In this document: piece after piece, positions 52,337-62,608 of the stretch
Layout of the letters: every line of letters starts with the position of its first letter
Position numbering within the stretch: position 1 is the first letter of the stretch
Assembly (NCBI GenBank): GCA_947085255.1
Contig: CAMTVQ010000002.1
Coordinates: 372,001 to 436,000, forward strand
DNA length: 64,000 nt
Origin: CAMTVQ01 sp947085255
GTDB lineage: Bacteria > Bacteroidota > Bacteroidia > Sphingobacteriales > Sphingobacteriaceae
Reading direction: 5' to 3'
Notes under the pieces: generated by a model
Database searches by the model: none
Told to the model about the DNA's origin: nothing
Seen by the model: only the letters and a program-made list of their open reading frames with translations
Position numbers and translations under genes: made by a program

Positions 52337-55300
52337 TTAACTACCCAATGTGAAACGTAAACTTACCCCCACATTGGTATTGGCTACTTTAAACGAAAGC
52401 GAAGTATATGGCTTTACCACACGTCTATCGTAAAATATGCGTATATTGAATCGTTCATTAATCACATAATCAGCAGATGGCCTAAAGGTGATAGTATATT
52501 GCCCTGCTGCTATATCTGAACCATTTACTACATCCAATCGGTGAACAATACTACGGGTATCACCTATAGAAACATCAAATTTGAAATTAATATCATTTTT
52601 CAGTACTAACTGCTTATCTCCTTTTAGTTTTATCGGAAATTTTATATTAGAGGTACGATAACCCGTACCCAATGTTATTTGATTATCTCGTTGTTCGCTT
52701 AATTGACCATTTGAAAGACTAAGCCCTAAATTTCGTGTTTTTCGGTATTCTATGTTCACCGAAACGTTGTTTTTAAGGCGCATATCAAATCCCAATAATG
52801 GGGCAAACTGCTCGGAAATACTGGCTTGCTGCGCCTGATAACGTGGCAAAAAGTTATTGCTAAAATCACGTGATATAACGTTTCCTTCTTTATCTGCCTC
52901 ATACCTCACCAACGTAGTAAAGCTATTTAAACTATAGGTAGATTTATAGGAATGGGTAACACTTACATTCGAGAAAATTTCGGCAATAGCAGGAATTCGG
53001 GTAAGCCCTGTAAAGGTAACGCGATAATTAGGTGCAGGTATTTTGGTAAGATAATTTAGTGATTGTCCGTTTACACTTGTACCTGAATATGCCGCTAAAA
53101 AGGCTGGAATTAGTACATCCTGCTGATAGCGCCCGTACCCATCTTTATATCCTGCCGAGTCATTAGCAGGGTTAGATTTTGGATTTTCTGCAGCCAATCG
53201 TTCAGATATAATAGCTCTGTTTTCTGAAAAACGGTCGAATACTTTTGATTCTGGCTTTTCTACCGAACTGCTTGAAAATGCAGTACGCAAACTAAAAAAT
53301 GAGATAGAAAAACTCCCTGTTGTTACAGGATTTACAGAAATGAATTTATTAAATGTGTTACTACTCTGATTGCTATCTATCCTATAAAACGCCTGATTGG
53401 TAAATGATATAGTACGATTGCCCGTAAACTCTACACGTAAATCAGGTAGTGGCTCAAAATTAGCACGTATATTAATATCCTCCTTTTTGTTGGTGAGATA
53501 TTGATTGTTTTGCCGTCTATCTCTAGTAATCAAATTATCACTCGCTAAATCATCAATAATATTGCGTTGGCTACCAAATGCAAAATTATAGCCAGGCGCA
53601 TTACCTCTATCGCCGTCGAGTCCCAAATAAGTAGTTTTACCTAAATAACCTGGTATGGTAGTTCCATTAGTAAGCGAGTAGGTACCATTAATTGTTTTTA
53701 AACTAACTAGCAAACGTGCAAAGAAACGTCCTGTTTGTGCCAACCTATCTGGCTTTTCTTCTTCCTCTGCTTTTGGTTTTTCCTTGCCTTTGGCAGTATC
53801 CAACTTGGCTTTTAAATCCTTTTGCAAGTTTTTTATACCTGCAGGGCCTTTATTAGTTGGTTTTTTAGGCGTATTTAAACCTCGCAAATACTTTGATTTA
53901 TTGTACAATGTAGTTAGTGTAAATGTTGGGTTAATGGTAATAGTACGCGAGTTCGAAATTGTATTACCAAACGAAATAGCACTCAAAGAATCTTTTCCTC
54001 CTATAGTTGTATCACCAGTAGGAAAACCACCTTGGCGGGCGAAAAGTGGATCTATTTTCCAATCGTATTTAACAGCATAACGGGCAATTAAATTGGTCCA
54101 ATCAAAAAACGGCAGCTTATTTATTGGCACGGTATAGCCCAAACTTGCCGTATGCCCATAGTTTGTGGTGCGTCCTAATCGTTTTAAGTTACGGGTAAGT
54201 GTATCTCTATTAAGCGCAGTAATGCGCCCCTCTGGCTCCTCTACCAACGATTGGTTGGTTGCCGTAAAGTCGAACTTTAGTGATTTAGCCAAATCCCATT
54301 TAAGACCATACACACGAGTAATTTTGAAGTTTTTATTAAAGTTTTCGCGTGTACCTATATTATCCAAAGTATCTAAATCGCGGAGTTTATTTACGTTGTA
54401 AATCCTATCTCCATCTATTCTAAAATCGAGCGCATATGGTCGTAAGTTAAAGTTAAAATCTTTCAGCAACCTTAAGCTTGGAGATTTAATTACCTTCTCT
54501 AGCGGACGATAATTTTTAGGTTGCGAATTATAATTATAAGACAACGCAGCCTTATAGGTTTTGGTAGAGTCGTAAGAGGTTAAATAATTACGCCGCGAAG
54601 ATTGCGTGTAGGCATACGTAGCACTAAGGTTAGAAATATCGTAAATACGTGCAGGACCACCGCTTGTCTTCTCTTTACGCACATTGGTAAAATTGATACC
54701 CTTACGCTCGGTAACGTCATTTAGCGAGTCTAACTCGGTTTTGCTTTTCTGTTTTTCCACATTTTCGAGCAAAATATCGGGGCTATCTGGCGCAAATTGT
54801 GGTTTGCTTACTGCTTTGGAGTAGTTTACAAACATTGGGATTTTAATTCCAGACTTTTCGGGTAAAAACTTCCCCAGTTCTACACTTGACGAAGCATCAA
54901 ATTGCGTGTTTTCTGTACGTTGGCGTTCGCTTACTTTTTTATCAATAGAACCAAACCCATAGGTGCTCTTGGCACCCGAAACCGTTACGTTGGCAAAGTC
55001 GGCCAACTGCGCATTTACACGACCTATCGCTGCCCAGCCTCCATCCTCATCAAATTCAGACATGCGCAATTCGTTAAACCACAATTGGGTACATTTGTCG
55101 AATCCATCGTTCTTAGGATTACGCACCCCTAGCATAATTACGCGCACTTTACTTAAATCAGGTTGTCCCTTTACATATATTTTGTTGCCGCCATCTGCTA
55201 CAGAAAAAACCTGATTAATCAACACACCCAAAGAATTACGCAGTTGTTTTGCTTGTTGCAATACACTAAAACTGATGTCTAACTTATTAGCAAGTGGCCA

Positions 55301-58300
55301 AATAATATCTGGGTTAGTAGTGGCATCGGGTGTTATTTGCATAGGTATTTCGTACTCATAATAGTTATCATTATAATCCGAGCCTATGCGTATAAAACCA
55401 GTAACGTCTCCATTTTGTAAATTAGCTCCTTCGGCATGTATAAACATTTCGAGGCGCTTGTACGACCTAAAGTCTAATGTTACATTTTTGAAAGCCGCCC
55501 GTGCAAAACCATCTTGCAAATTGCACACGTTTAACGCCAACGACTGCTCGTTTTGGAAAGTAGCACCTCTTACATCTTGCTGATTACGTTCTTGCTGAAT
55601 ACCTGGAGGCAACACATACGGCACGGGGGTACGTCGTGCATTTTCTTCCACATTTACTGTAGACAAATCAAATAGCGAATTATCGGTACCTGTTATGGTG
55701 CTATCTCCTAATGTAATACGGCTTAGCAGTGGGTCATTGCGTCGCCAATCACCTCTACCCAATTGCAAGCGGGCAAAACGTAGCACCGTACTATCCACAA
55801 AACCAGTTAAAAACATCCGCATAAAACGAATGGATTTAAAATCTTGTATATCCCCTACACGTTCTTGTGCCTGAGATATTGGCACTTTAAATTGGTACCA
55901 CGTAACCGTTTTTTGGCTTTTATCTTCTAAGGTAACGGTAGCATTTACCCTATCGGTGATAAAGTTTTTACCCACTACAAAACTATCCGGCACAATGGCT
56001 ATTCGGTACTGAAAGTACTCATCAGATTTGCTCGAGTTATTATCTCTGTTGTAATCTTCGCCATCGGGGTTAGGCGTTGCTGCCGTTGTTTCTAAGCCCG
56101 TTTGAGCTAACGATTGTTCAGCCGTTTTGGAGTTGCTCTCGGTACCATTATAGCGGGCATAGCGCTCGATAATAGGCGATTTTGCATTATCCAAATCACC
56201 TCCTCGGTAATAATGAAAATCATCAGCAGAAGGATCGGCTACCGCTTGTTGATATGCTGGTGAATTATCGCCATGCAGGGCACGTACTTTTGCTAAATAA
56301 TCATTTTCAAAAAAGCCTACCTCGTCGGCTGTTGATAAGCCATCTAAACCAACGTCTTGCTGCCTACGCGAATCTGGGTTGTTATCAAATGCTTGTGTTA
56401 CTGCCTGTAAACGTGGCACACGCCCCCAAACTGTTGTATCAACTTTACCTAAATCGCCATCGGCTGGCAAACCGTTTTCTAATGATTTACGTCCGTCTTT
56501 TAGTATATCCTCCGAAATATTACCCAAGTTGAAGTACAAATCTCCCCCAGCTGCCATAGGGTTGTAAATAAATGGATCTAACAACCAAAATTCAATAAAT
56601 TCCACGTTTAATGCTTCAAAATCATTCGACTCTAATCTGCGGGTAATACCACCCCATTTCCCTTGTGGATTATTCAAGCGCCCATCTGCATTCAACCCTG
56701 TTGCTGTAAAGTTGTATGGACCACGGATGTTTGGGTTGTAATACAAATCGAAGGTTTGTAAAGTATTTGGCGAACCTCCTATAACTGGCTTACTCGGAAA
56801 CACCTCTTGTTCTATTACCTGCCTTACGTAATGATTAGAAAGTTGCGCCTTATCACTTTTTATATGTGAGGGCGTAGCGCTATTTGTTTTACTATAAAAC
56901 AATGGATCGATATTGTAAAAAGCCAATCGGGCTCTTTCAAAACCATAATCCAAATTATTGGTTAATTGTGCCGATGTAAATAGCTGTGGAGTGCCCGAAA
57001 TAAACCATGCGGTACTATTACGTAAATCAATAACCGATTTACTACCTTCAAAATCATCTATATATGATATTCCTTTTTTATTGCTTGCCGTATTTAATGC
57101 TTGTGAGTGCCCAGGTACTAGCTGTGCAAACTCGCCAGATACCGTAACCGATGATTTTACCTTTGTATTTATCAATGGAATACGATCTACAAGTCGGGTA
57201 AGTAGGCGCGAATCTGTATTGTAATTTACATCAAACCCATACATCGTATTTTTGATAGGCTCATCACCTATATTCACTTTTTGGGTAAGGGGGCGTTCGC
57301 TAAGGCGCACTACGGTAGCACCCGCATTTAACTTCTTATTTACTCTATAATCAAAGCGAGTTCCTAAAAACGTTTTGGATTGTACTGCAAATAACTGATT
57401 ACTCTCTAACCTAATTTTAATTTGTTGGCCAGAATTCAGAATACCCTCGTTTACAATTTTTACCCTACCTATATTGTAATCAACAGTATAATCGATACCC
57501 TCTTGTAGTTTTTGCGTACCTGCCGTTACCACCACCGAACCCTGTGGCACATTAATCGCATTTAAAGAAAATTCGGAACTGCTTGATCCTTGATAAGTAC
57601 CTTTTATAAAGTACCTATTTAGCTCCGGAAACTGTTGGGCAGAATACTTAGTAGTATCGTACAATTGCTGGAACACATATTTTTTAATGAGTGCTGTTTC
57701 TCCAGATGCAAATTTCTCCCTAAAATCTGTCCCAAAAGGCTCTACAAGAGGAATTACAATACGCCCGTTTTGAGGGTCGATAGTGATACCTTCAATAAAA
57801 TCGAATATACCGTCAGGTTTATTTTCTTGGCGTATATTTAGATTATCTAAATTAAATAACTGCAAGAATATTTTACCAGTGGTATTTACCCCCTCTGCCA
57901 TTACTTGTTTTTCTACACTGGTGGCTTCGTCTAATCTAAAAATATCTAACTTAAATCCTTGTGGGCTAATTTGATATCCGCCAATGTTGTAGATGTTTTT
58001 CATCATCAAATCCCAAGTTGGCAAACGCACTTTTATCGTTTCGTTCTTCAATAATTTGGTGTACAACACTTCTGGATTCTCTTGATTATTTGGCCTATCG
58101 GATGAAAATTCCCCCACCTGATATTCTACACCATCAACCGTATAGCGATATGCCACACACAGCACTTCATCTGAATTTAAGGATTGGTTTAGCGATAAGT
58201 ATCCCAATTGCGGATTAAATGTAAACTCTCTATCGGTAAGCTTACGCGCAAAGGTGAGTTTATTAAAATTATCATTACCTCCAGGATTTGGGAAATAATT

Positions 58301-59557
58301 ATTGATGGTATTATCGTCTGATTTTCTAATTGCCGCTGGCAATTTTCGCAGTAAATCATTGGAAGGCGTATTGCCCGTAGTTTCGTCTGTATTAGGCAAT
58401 GGATTATAGCCCGGTCCTCCAGCTACGCCCGCAACATTAAATATCTTTTCATTCTCCCCAAAATCAATAAAACCAATAATGTCTCGTGAATCTGTATTAC
58501 TATTGGTTTTATTGGTAATCCATACCTCCACTTTATTGATATTTACCCTACTGTTTACAACTGGTAAATTCGCCAATGCTTTGTTGTAATTATCTCTAAA
58601 ATAATGGGCCAAAAAGTAATGTTTATTGGCTTCGTAATTATCTCCTTGTAAGCGAAAATCGGTGCTTTGCGATCCCGAATTAATGGTAATTTCCTTTTGC
58701 TCACTTTTTTGTTGTGAGAGCACACTTGTAACTGTAAGCCTACCAAACTGCAATTGAGTTTTGATACCAAACAATGATTGACTACCAGATATTAAGCTAC
58801 TGCTTAGCGGCAAACTCACATTTCCTGCTTCAATTTTTTTAATAATCTCATCCTCGTAACCGGTATAATCAAGCTTTACCTGATTCTCGAAATCGAACTG
58901 CGATTCGGTATTGTAATTGGTAGTAATTTTTAGCTTATCCCCTATGTTACCTACAACGTTTAGCTGTATTTGCTCATCAAAGTCAAACGTTCCATTACTA
59001 CGTGAACGTTCATTAGCTAATGGATTTTCATTTTTATTAAACTGCCCCTGAAAAGTAAGCTGAAATGACCCCTGTGGACGAATATCTACCGATCCGCCAC
59101 CAAAAACACGATCAAATGCTTGGTTTTCTACATACAATTTCGGAATAATACTTGTAGCTCCAATTAAGTTAGTAGCTCCACTACGCTGACGCCAGTAGTC
59201 TGACTTAACACGCGTAAGTTCATACTTTTGAAATTCCTCGAAACTTAAATATTGTGGTGATTTAAAAAACCTACCGCCTATTGTTTCGGTAATGGTATAC
59301 ATCCTCGTATCAGGGTTGTAATCTACCTTACGCTCCACATTTGGTGAATCCTTTATTTTAATCCCACCTAAATTATCGTCCAATACATTATCAGAAGGGG
59401 TAAGAGGGTACTTGAGGTTGCCTGTATCGACTGCAGAGTACGGATTAAAAGCAATAGTGAGAGTAGGACGATAGCGCGCATTCGAACTCCATACGATAGT
59501 TACACCAACTAGTGTGAAGAGCAAAACGGTAAAGGAAGATGGAAAATATCGTCTCAA
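52337..59557 (-). CDS. sprA: Gliding motility / type IX secretion protein SprA
   Basis: A 2,406-residue outer-membrane protein, the very large beta-barrel translocon of the type IX secretion system. It has an N-terminal export segment (about 1-27), long stretches of beta strands, the NIDPLFY and NIRGPYNFT regions, GKWGGITRRLESNDFEALNVEFIEFWLLDPF, and a barrel ending KVANTNVGVSLRFTLGS. Length is right for SprA. The start is TTG at 59557 (MRRYFPSSF); an upstream ATG runs into a stop. It follows ruvA by 38 bases, the usual synteny. It provides the export route for the T9SS cargo genes in this window. Confidence 0.95.
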   Translation of the reverse strand: MRRYFPSSFTVLLFTLVGVTIVWSSNARYRPTLTIAFNPYSAVDTGNLKYPLTPSDNVLDDNLGGIKIKDSPNVERKVDYNPDTRMYTITETIGGRFFKSPQYLSFEEFQKYELTRVKSDYWRQRSGATNLIGATSIIPKLYVENQAFDRVFGGGSVDIRPQGSFQLTFQGQFNKNENPLANERSRSNGTFDFDEQIQLNVVGNIGDKLKITTNYNTESQFDFENQVKLDYTGYEDEIIKKIEAGNVSLPLSSSLISGSQSLFGIKTQLQFGRLTVTSVLSQQKSEQKEITINSGSQSTDFRLQGDNYEANKHYFLAHYFRDNYNKALANLPVVNSRVNINKVEVWITNKTNSNTDSRDIIGFIDFGENEKIFNVAGVAGGPGYNPLPNTDETTGNTPSNDLLRKLPAAIRKSDDNTINNYFPNPGGNDNFNKLTFARKLTDREFTFNPQLGYLSLNQSLNSDEVLCVAYRYTVDGVEYQVGEFSSDRPNNQENPEVLYTKLLKNETIKVRLPTWDLMMKNIYNIGGYQISPQGFKLDIFRLDEATSVEKQVMAEGVNTTGKIFLQLFNLDNLNIRQENKPDGIFDFIEGITIDPQNGRIVIPLVEPFGTDFREKFASGETALIKKYVFQQLYDTTKYSAQQFPELNRYFIKGTYQGSSSSEFSLNAINVPQGSVVVTAGTQKLQEGIDYTVDYNIGRVKIVNEGILNSGQQIKIRLESNQLFAVQSKTFLGTRFDYRVNKKLNAGATVVRLSERPLTQKVNIGDEPIKNTMYGFDVNYNTDSRLLTRLVDRIPLINTKVKSSVTVSGEFAQLVPGHSQALNTASNKKGISYIDDFEGSKSVIDLRNSTAWFISGTPQLFTSAQLTNNLDYGFERARLAFYNIDPLFYSKTNSATPSHIKSDKAQLSNHYVRQVIEQEVFPSKPVIGGSPNTLQTFDLYYNPNIRGPYNFTATGLNADGRLNNPQGKWGGITRRLESNDFEALNVEFIEFWLLDPFIYNPMAAGGDLYFNLGNISEDILKDGRKSLENGLPADGDLGKVDTTVWGRVPRLQAVTQAFDNNPDSRRQQDVGLDGLSTADEVGFFENDYLAKVRALHGDNSPAYQQAVADPSADDFHYYRGGDLDNAKSPIIERYARYNGTESNSKTAEQSLAQTGLETTAATPNPDGEDYNRDNNSSKSDEYFQYRIAIVPDSFVVGKNFITDRVNATVTLEDKSQKTVTWYQFKVPISQAQERVGDIQDFKSIRFMRMFLTGFVDSTVLRFARLQLGRGDWRRNDPLLSRITLGDSTITGTDNSLFDLSTVNVEENARRTPVPYVLPPGIQQERNQQDVRGATFQNEQSLALNVCNLQDGFARAAFKNVTLDFRSYKRLEMFIHAEGANLQNGDVTGFIRIGSDYNDNYYEYEIPMQITPDATTNPDIIWPLANKLDISFSVLQQAKQLRNSLGVLINQVFSVADGGNKIYVKGQPDLSKVRVIMLGVRNPKNDGFDKCTQLWFNELRMSEFDEDGGWAAIGRVNAQLADFANVTVSGAKSTYGFGSIDKKVSERQRTENTQFDASSSVELGKFLPEKSGIKIPMFVNYSKAVSKPQFAPDSPDILLENVEKQKSKTELDSLNDVTERKGINFTNVRKEKTSGGPARIYDISNLSATYAYTQSSRRNYLTSYDSTKTYKAALSYNYNSQPKNYRPLEKVIKSPSLRLLKDFNFNLRPYALDFRIDGDRIYNVNKLRDLDTLDNIGTRENFNKNFKITRVYGLKWDLAKSLKFDFTATNQSLVEEPEGRITALNRDTLTRNLKRLGRTTNYGHTASLGYTVPINKLPFFDWTNLIARYAVKYDWKIDPLFARQGGFPTGDTTIGGKDSLSAISFGNTISNSRTITINPTFTLTTLYNKSKYLRGLNTPKKPTNKGPAGIKNLQKDLKAKLDTAKGKEKPKAEEEEKPDRLAQTGRFFARLLVSLKTINGTYSLTNGTTIPGYLGKTTYLGLDGDRGNAPGYNFAFGSQRNIIDDLASDNLITRDRRQNNQYLTNKKEDINIRANFEPLPDLRVEFTGNRTISFTNQAFYRIDSNQSSNTFNKFISVNPVTTGSFSISFFSLRTAFSSSSVEKPESKVFDRFSENRAIISERLAAENPKSNPANDSAGYKDGYGRYQQDVLIPAFLAAYSGTSVNGQSLNYLTKIPAPNYRVTFTGLTRIPAIAEIFSNVSVTHSYKSTYSLNSFTTLVRYEADKEGNVISRDFSNNFLPRYQAQQASISEQFAPLLGFDMRLKNNVSVNIEYRKTRNLGLSLSNGQLSEQRDNQITLGTGYRTSNIKFPIKLKGDKQLVLKNDINFKFDVSIGDTRSIVHRLDVVNGSDIAAGQYTITFRPSADYVINERFNIRIFYDRRVVKPYTSLSFKVANTNVGVSLRFTLGS

Positions 59558-59595
59558 GCGCTACAAATACATTTAAAAAGGGCAATAAAGATACG

Positions 59596-60183
59596 TTAAA
59601 TGCTTTTCAACGCCAATTTAATCAACTGTTCTACGCTAAGGTCGTCACCATGTGTTTTCATACTGCTACTTAACGCTTTTTCGGCAACTTGCCGTGTGAA
59701 ACCAAGCATAATGAGTGCTGATAACGCTTCTTCATTGGCAGTATTGTTTCTAGGACCAGAAATTAACGATTCGAAGCCTTCTTTCTTTAATTTATCTTGT
59801 AACTCCAGTATTAAACGCTGTGCCGACTTAGGACCAATACCCTTTATACGCTGTACAGTAGGAATATCGCCTTGCACAATAGCTTGCTGAATTTCGGCAG
59901 GACTAATAGATGAAAGCATCATACGTGCTGTACCCGGACCAATACCCGATACAGATATTAAGTGCGAAAATAAACGGCGTTCTCCTTCATCGAAAAAGCC
60001 ATAAAGGGTATGGGCATCTTCCTTAATACTTAAATAGGTATGCAACAATACATTTTCGGTACTGGGCAGTAAACCAAATGTATTAAGGGAGATATGAAGA
60101 TGGTAAGCCACGCCTCCTGCTGTTTCTACCAGCACGTGCGTTGGGCTTTTGTGCACCATTTTTCCTTTTATGTATGTTATCAC
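59596..60183 (-). CDS. ruvA: Holliday junction branch migration protein RuvA
   Basis: A 195-residue DNA-binding subunit of RuvAB. It has the OB-fold start MITYIKGKMVHKSPTHVLVE, helix-hairpin-helix motifs (LISVSGIGPGTARMML, VQRIKGIGPKSAQRLILEL), and a C-terminal domain III (ALSALIMLGFTRQVAEKAL). It tetramerises on Holliday junctions and recruits RuvB, which is not in the window. Sits between maeB and sprA. Confidence 0.96.
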   Translation of the reverse strand: MITYIKGKMVHKSPTHVLVETAGGVAYHLHISLNTFGLLPSTENVLLHTYLSIKEDAHTLYGFFDEGERRLFSHLISVSGIGPGTARMMLSSISPAEIQQAIVQGDIPTVQRIKGIGPKSAQRLILELQDKLKKEGFESLISGPRNNTANEEALSALIMLGFTRQVAEKALSSSMKTHGDDLSVEQLIKLALKSI

Positions 60184-60247
60184 TTTTATTTACTAAGATT
60201 ACGAATAACGAATTATTACGAATTTACTAACGACTATTGACTTGCGA

Positions 60248-62521
60248 CTATAGACCCTTTCTCGATTGTGCATCAACTACAGCAATGGTTACCATGTTCA
60301 CAATTTCGCGAACCGAACTACCCAATTGCAAAATATGCACTGGTTTATTTAGACCAAGTAAAATAGGTCCTACTGCCTCAGCACCAGCTACTTCTTGTAG
60401 CAGTTTATACGCAATATTACCCGAATCTAAATTAGGGAATACCAATGTGTTAGCCGACCCTCCTGCTAAAGTAGAGAATCCGAAATTATCATTCAGCAGC
60501 GTTTCATTCAACGCAAAATTTGCTTGTATTTCTCCATCTACTAATATATCCGGATACATAGCATGCAGCATTTGCACCGCTTCACGCATTTTTAATGCCG
60601 ATGGTGTTTCTGTTGAACCAAAATTGGAATGTGAAAGCAAGGCAATACGCGGTTGGATATTGAATTTTTTTACCGATTTAGCTACCAGTGCCGTAATATC
60701 TACTATATCTTCTGCCGTTGGCTCCACATTTACAGTAGTATCTGCCAAAAATAGTGGTCCTTTTTTGGTAAGCAACAAATACATACCCGCAACTTTACGT
60801 ACTCCAGACTCTGTTCCGATTATTTGCAATGCCGGACGAATGGTACTTGCATAATTACGGGTAAGTCCCGAAATAAGTGCATCTGCTTCGCCTACTTCTA
60901 CCATCATGGCACCAAAATGATTACGCTCACGCATCAATTTTTTGGCTTCGTACATGGTAATACCCCTGCGTTGGCGTTTATTAAATAATATTTCGCCGTA
61001 ACGTGTTTGGGTATCTTCCTCATACCACGGATTAATAATTGGTGTATCGCCCAAATCAAGGCTATTTTCAAGTAAAATCGCTCTGATTTTATCTACATTA
61101 CCCAAAAGTATGGGCTGTGCAATACCTTCTTCACGTACTATTTGAGCTGCTTTTAATATTTTGTAATTATCGGCTTCGGCAAACACTACACGCTTAGGGT
61201 TACTCTTTGCCTTATTAGTGGCATTGCGCATTATCTTATCATCTAGCCCCAAACGCTTTTTCAATTCGTCTTTATAGGCTTCCCAATCGGTAATGGGCTT
61301 GCGCGCCACACCCGATTCCATAGCAGCTTGTGCTACAGCTGGAGCTACGTGTGTAATGAGTCTAAAATCTAATGGCTTAGGGATAATATAATCTTTACCA
61401 AACGTGATATTTTTTTGATTATAGGCCATATTTACCGCTTCGGGAACGGGCTTTTTGGCTAAATCGGCAATAGCACGCACCGCTGCAACTTTCATTGCCT
61501 CGTTTATTTGAGTAGCACGCACATCTAACGCCCCTCTAAAAATATATGGGAAACCCAATACGTTATTTACCTGATTAGGAAAATCAGAGCGACCAGTAGC
61601 CATAATTAAATCATCACGTGTGGCTACGGCTATGTTGTAATCTATTTCGGGATCTGGATTTGCCATAGCAAATACAATGGGGTTTGCAGCCATTGCACGC
61701 AACATCTCTGCCGTAAGAATATTGGCAGAAGAAAGTCCAATAAACACATCGGCTTTTTTTATTACCTCCTCAAGCGTATGTACATCTTTGCTGGTAGCAA
61801 AATGGCGTTTTGTAGCATCTATATCTCCCTTTCTATCGGCACGTATTACGCCTTCTCTATCGAGCATTACAATATTTTCGAGCTTTGCACCTAAAGAAAC
61901 GTATAATTTGCAGCATGAAATAGCTGCTGCGCCTGCACCGCTTACTACAATACTAACATTATCAATGGCTTTGCCTTGTATTTCTAACGCATTGAGTAAT
62001 GCTGATGCGGAGATAATGGCGGTTCCGTGTTGGTCGTCGTGCATTACAGGAATATTCAACTCCTCTTTTAAGCGGCGCTCAATCTCAAAACATTGTGGCG
62101 CTTTTATATCTTCTAAATTGATACCACCAAAGGTTGGCTCCATCGCTTTTACTGTACGTACAAAATCGTCTACATCTGTTACGTTCAGTTCTATATCAAA
62201 TACATCAATATCAGCGAATATTTTGAATAAAATCCCCTTACCCTCCATTACTGGCTTAGAAGCATGTGGACCAATATTACCTAAACCCAACACAGCGGTT
62301 CCGTTGCTAATAACTGCCACTAAATTACCTTTAGCGGTGTATTTATATACGTCCTCGTCATTTTCGGCAATTCTTAAGCATGGCTCGGCAACGCCTGGCG
62401 AATAGGCCAATGATAAATCGCGCTGCGAATTGGTAGCTTTAGTAGGGATTACTTCAATTTTTCCGGGGCGGCCTTGGGAGTGATAATCTAAGGCATCTTG
62501 CTTGCGCGAGTTTTTACTCAT
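60248..62521 (-). CDS. maeB: NADP-dependent malic enzyme with phosphotransacetylase-like domain
   Basis: A 757-residue fusion. The malic enzyme half (about 1-425) converts malate to pyruvate and CO2 with NADP reduction: SLAYSPGVAEPCLRI, GTAVLGLGNIGPHASKPVMEGK, MHDDQHGTAIISASALLNAL and IVVSGAGAAAISC. The C-terminal half (about 430-757) is a phosphotransacetylase-like regulatory domain (VVFAEADNYKILKAAQIV, LISGLTRNYASTIRPALQIIG) that binds acetyl-CoA in homologues. Length is standard for MaeB. It precedes ruvA with a 64-base gap. Confidence 0.96.
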   Translation of the reverse strand: MSKNSRKQDALDYHSQGRPGKIEVIPTKATNSQRDLSLAYSPGVAEPCLRIAENDEDVYKYTAKGNLVAVISNGTAVLGLGNIGPHASKPVMEGKGILFKIFADIDVFDIELNVTDVDDFVRTVKAMEPTFGGINLEDIKAPQCFEIERRLKEELNIPVMHDDQHGTAIISASALLNALEIQGKAIDNVSIVVSGAGAAAISCCKLYVSLGAKLENIVMLDREGVIRADRKGDIDATKRHFATSKDVHTLEEVIKKADVFIGLSSANILTAEMLRAMAANPIVFAMANPDPEIDYNIAVATRDDLIMATGRSDFPNQVNNVLGFPYIFRGALDVRATQINEAMKVAAVRAIADLAKKPVPEAVNMAYNQKNITFGKDYIIPKPLDFRLITHVAPAVAQAAMESGVARKPITDWEAYKDELKKRLGLDDKIMRNATNKAKSNPKRVVFAEADNYKILKAAQIVREEGIAQPILLGNVDKIRAILLENSLDLGDTPIINPWYEEDTQTRYGEILFNKRQRRGITMYEAKKLMRERNHFGAMMVEVGEADALISGLTRNYASTIRPALQIIGTESGVRKVAGMYLLLTKKGPLFLADTTVNVEPTAEDIVDITALVAKSVKKFNIQPRIALLSHSNFGSTETPSALKMREAVQMLHAMYPDILVDGEIQANFALNETLLNDNFGFSTLAGGSANTLVFPNLDSGNIAYKLLQEVAGAEAVGPILLGLNKPVHILQLGSSVREIVNMVTIAVVDAQSRKGL

Positions 62522-62554
62522 TTTCTAATTGTAATGAGTGCTAAAAGTACAAAA

Positions 62555-62590
62555 AATAATGCCTCAACGGGGAATAGTTGAGGCATTATT
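62555..62590 (-). terminator. Rho-independent terminator after the right-edge T9SS gene
   Basis: A 14-bp perfect stem (AATAATGCCTCAAC and its complement) with an 8-base loop; on the minus strand it is followed by TTTTTT-like sequence. It lies between the T9SS gene stop (62609) and maeB. Confidence 0.85.
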
Positions 62591-62608
62591 TATACTATTT
62601 GATTGCTG

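Noticed and set aside
61677..62405. 242-codon plus-strand frame opposite maeB
   Set aside because: Antisense shadow of a highly conserved gene; composition follows the reverse of MaeB codons.
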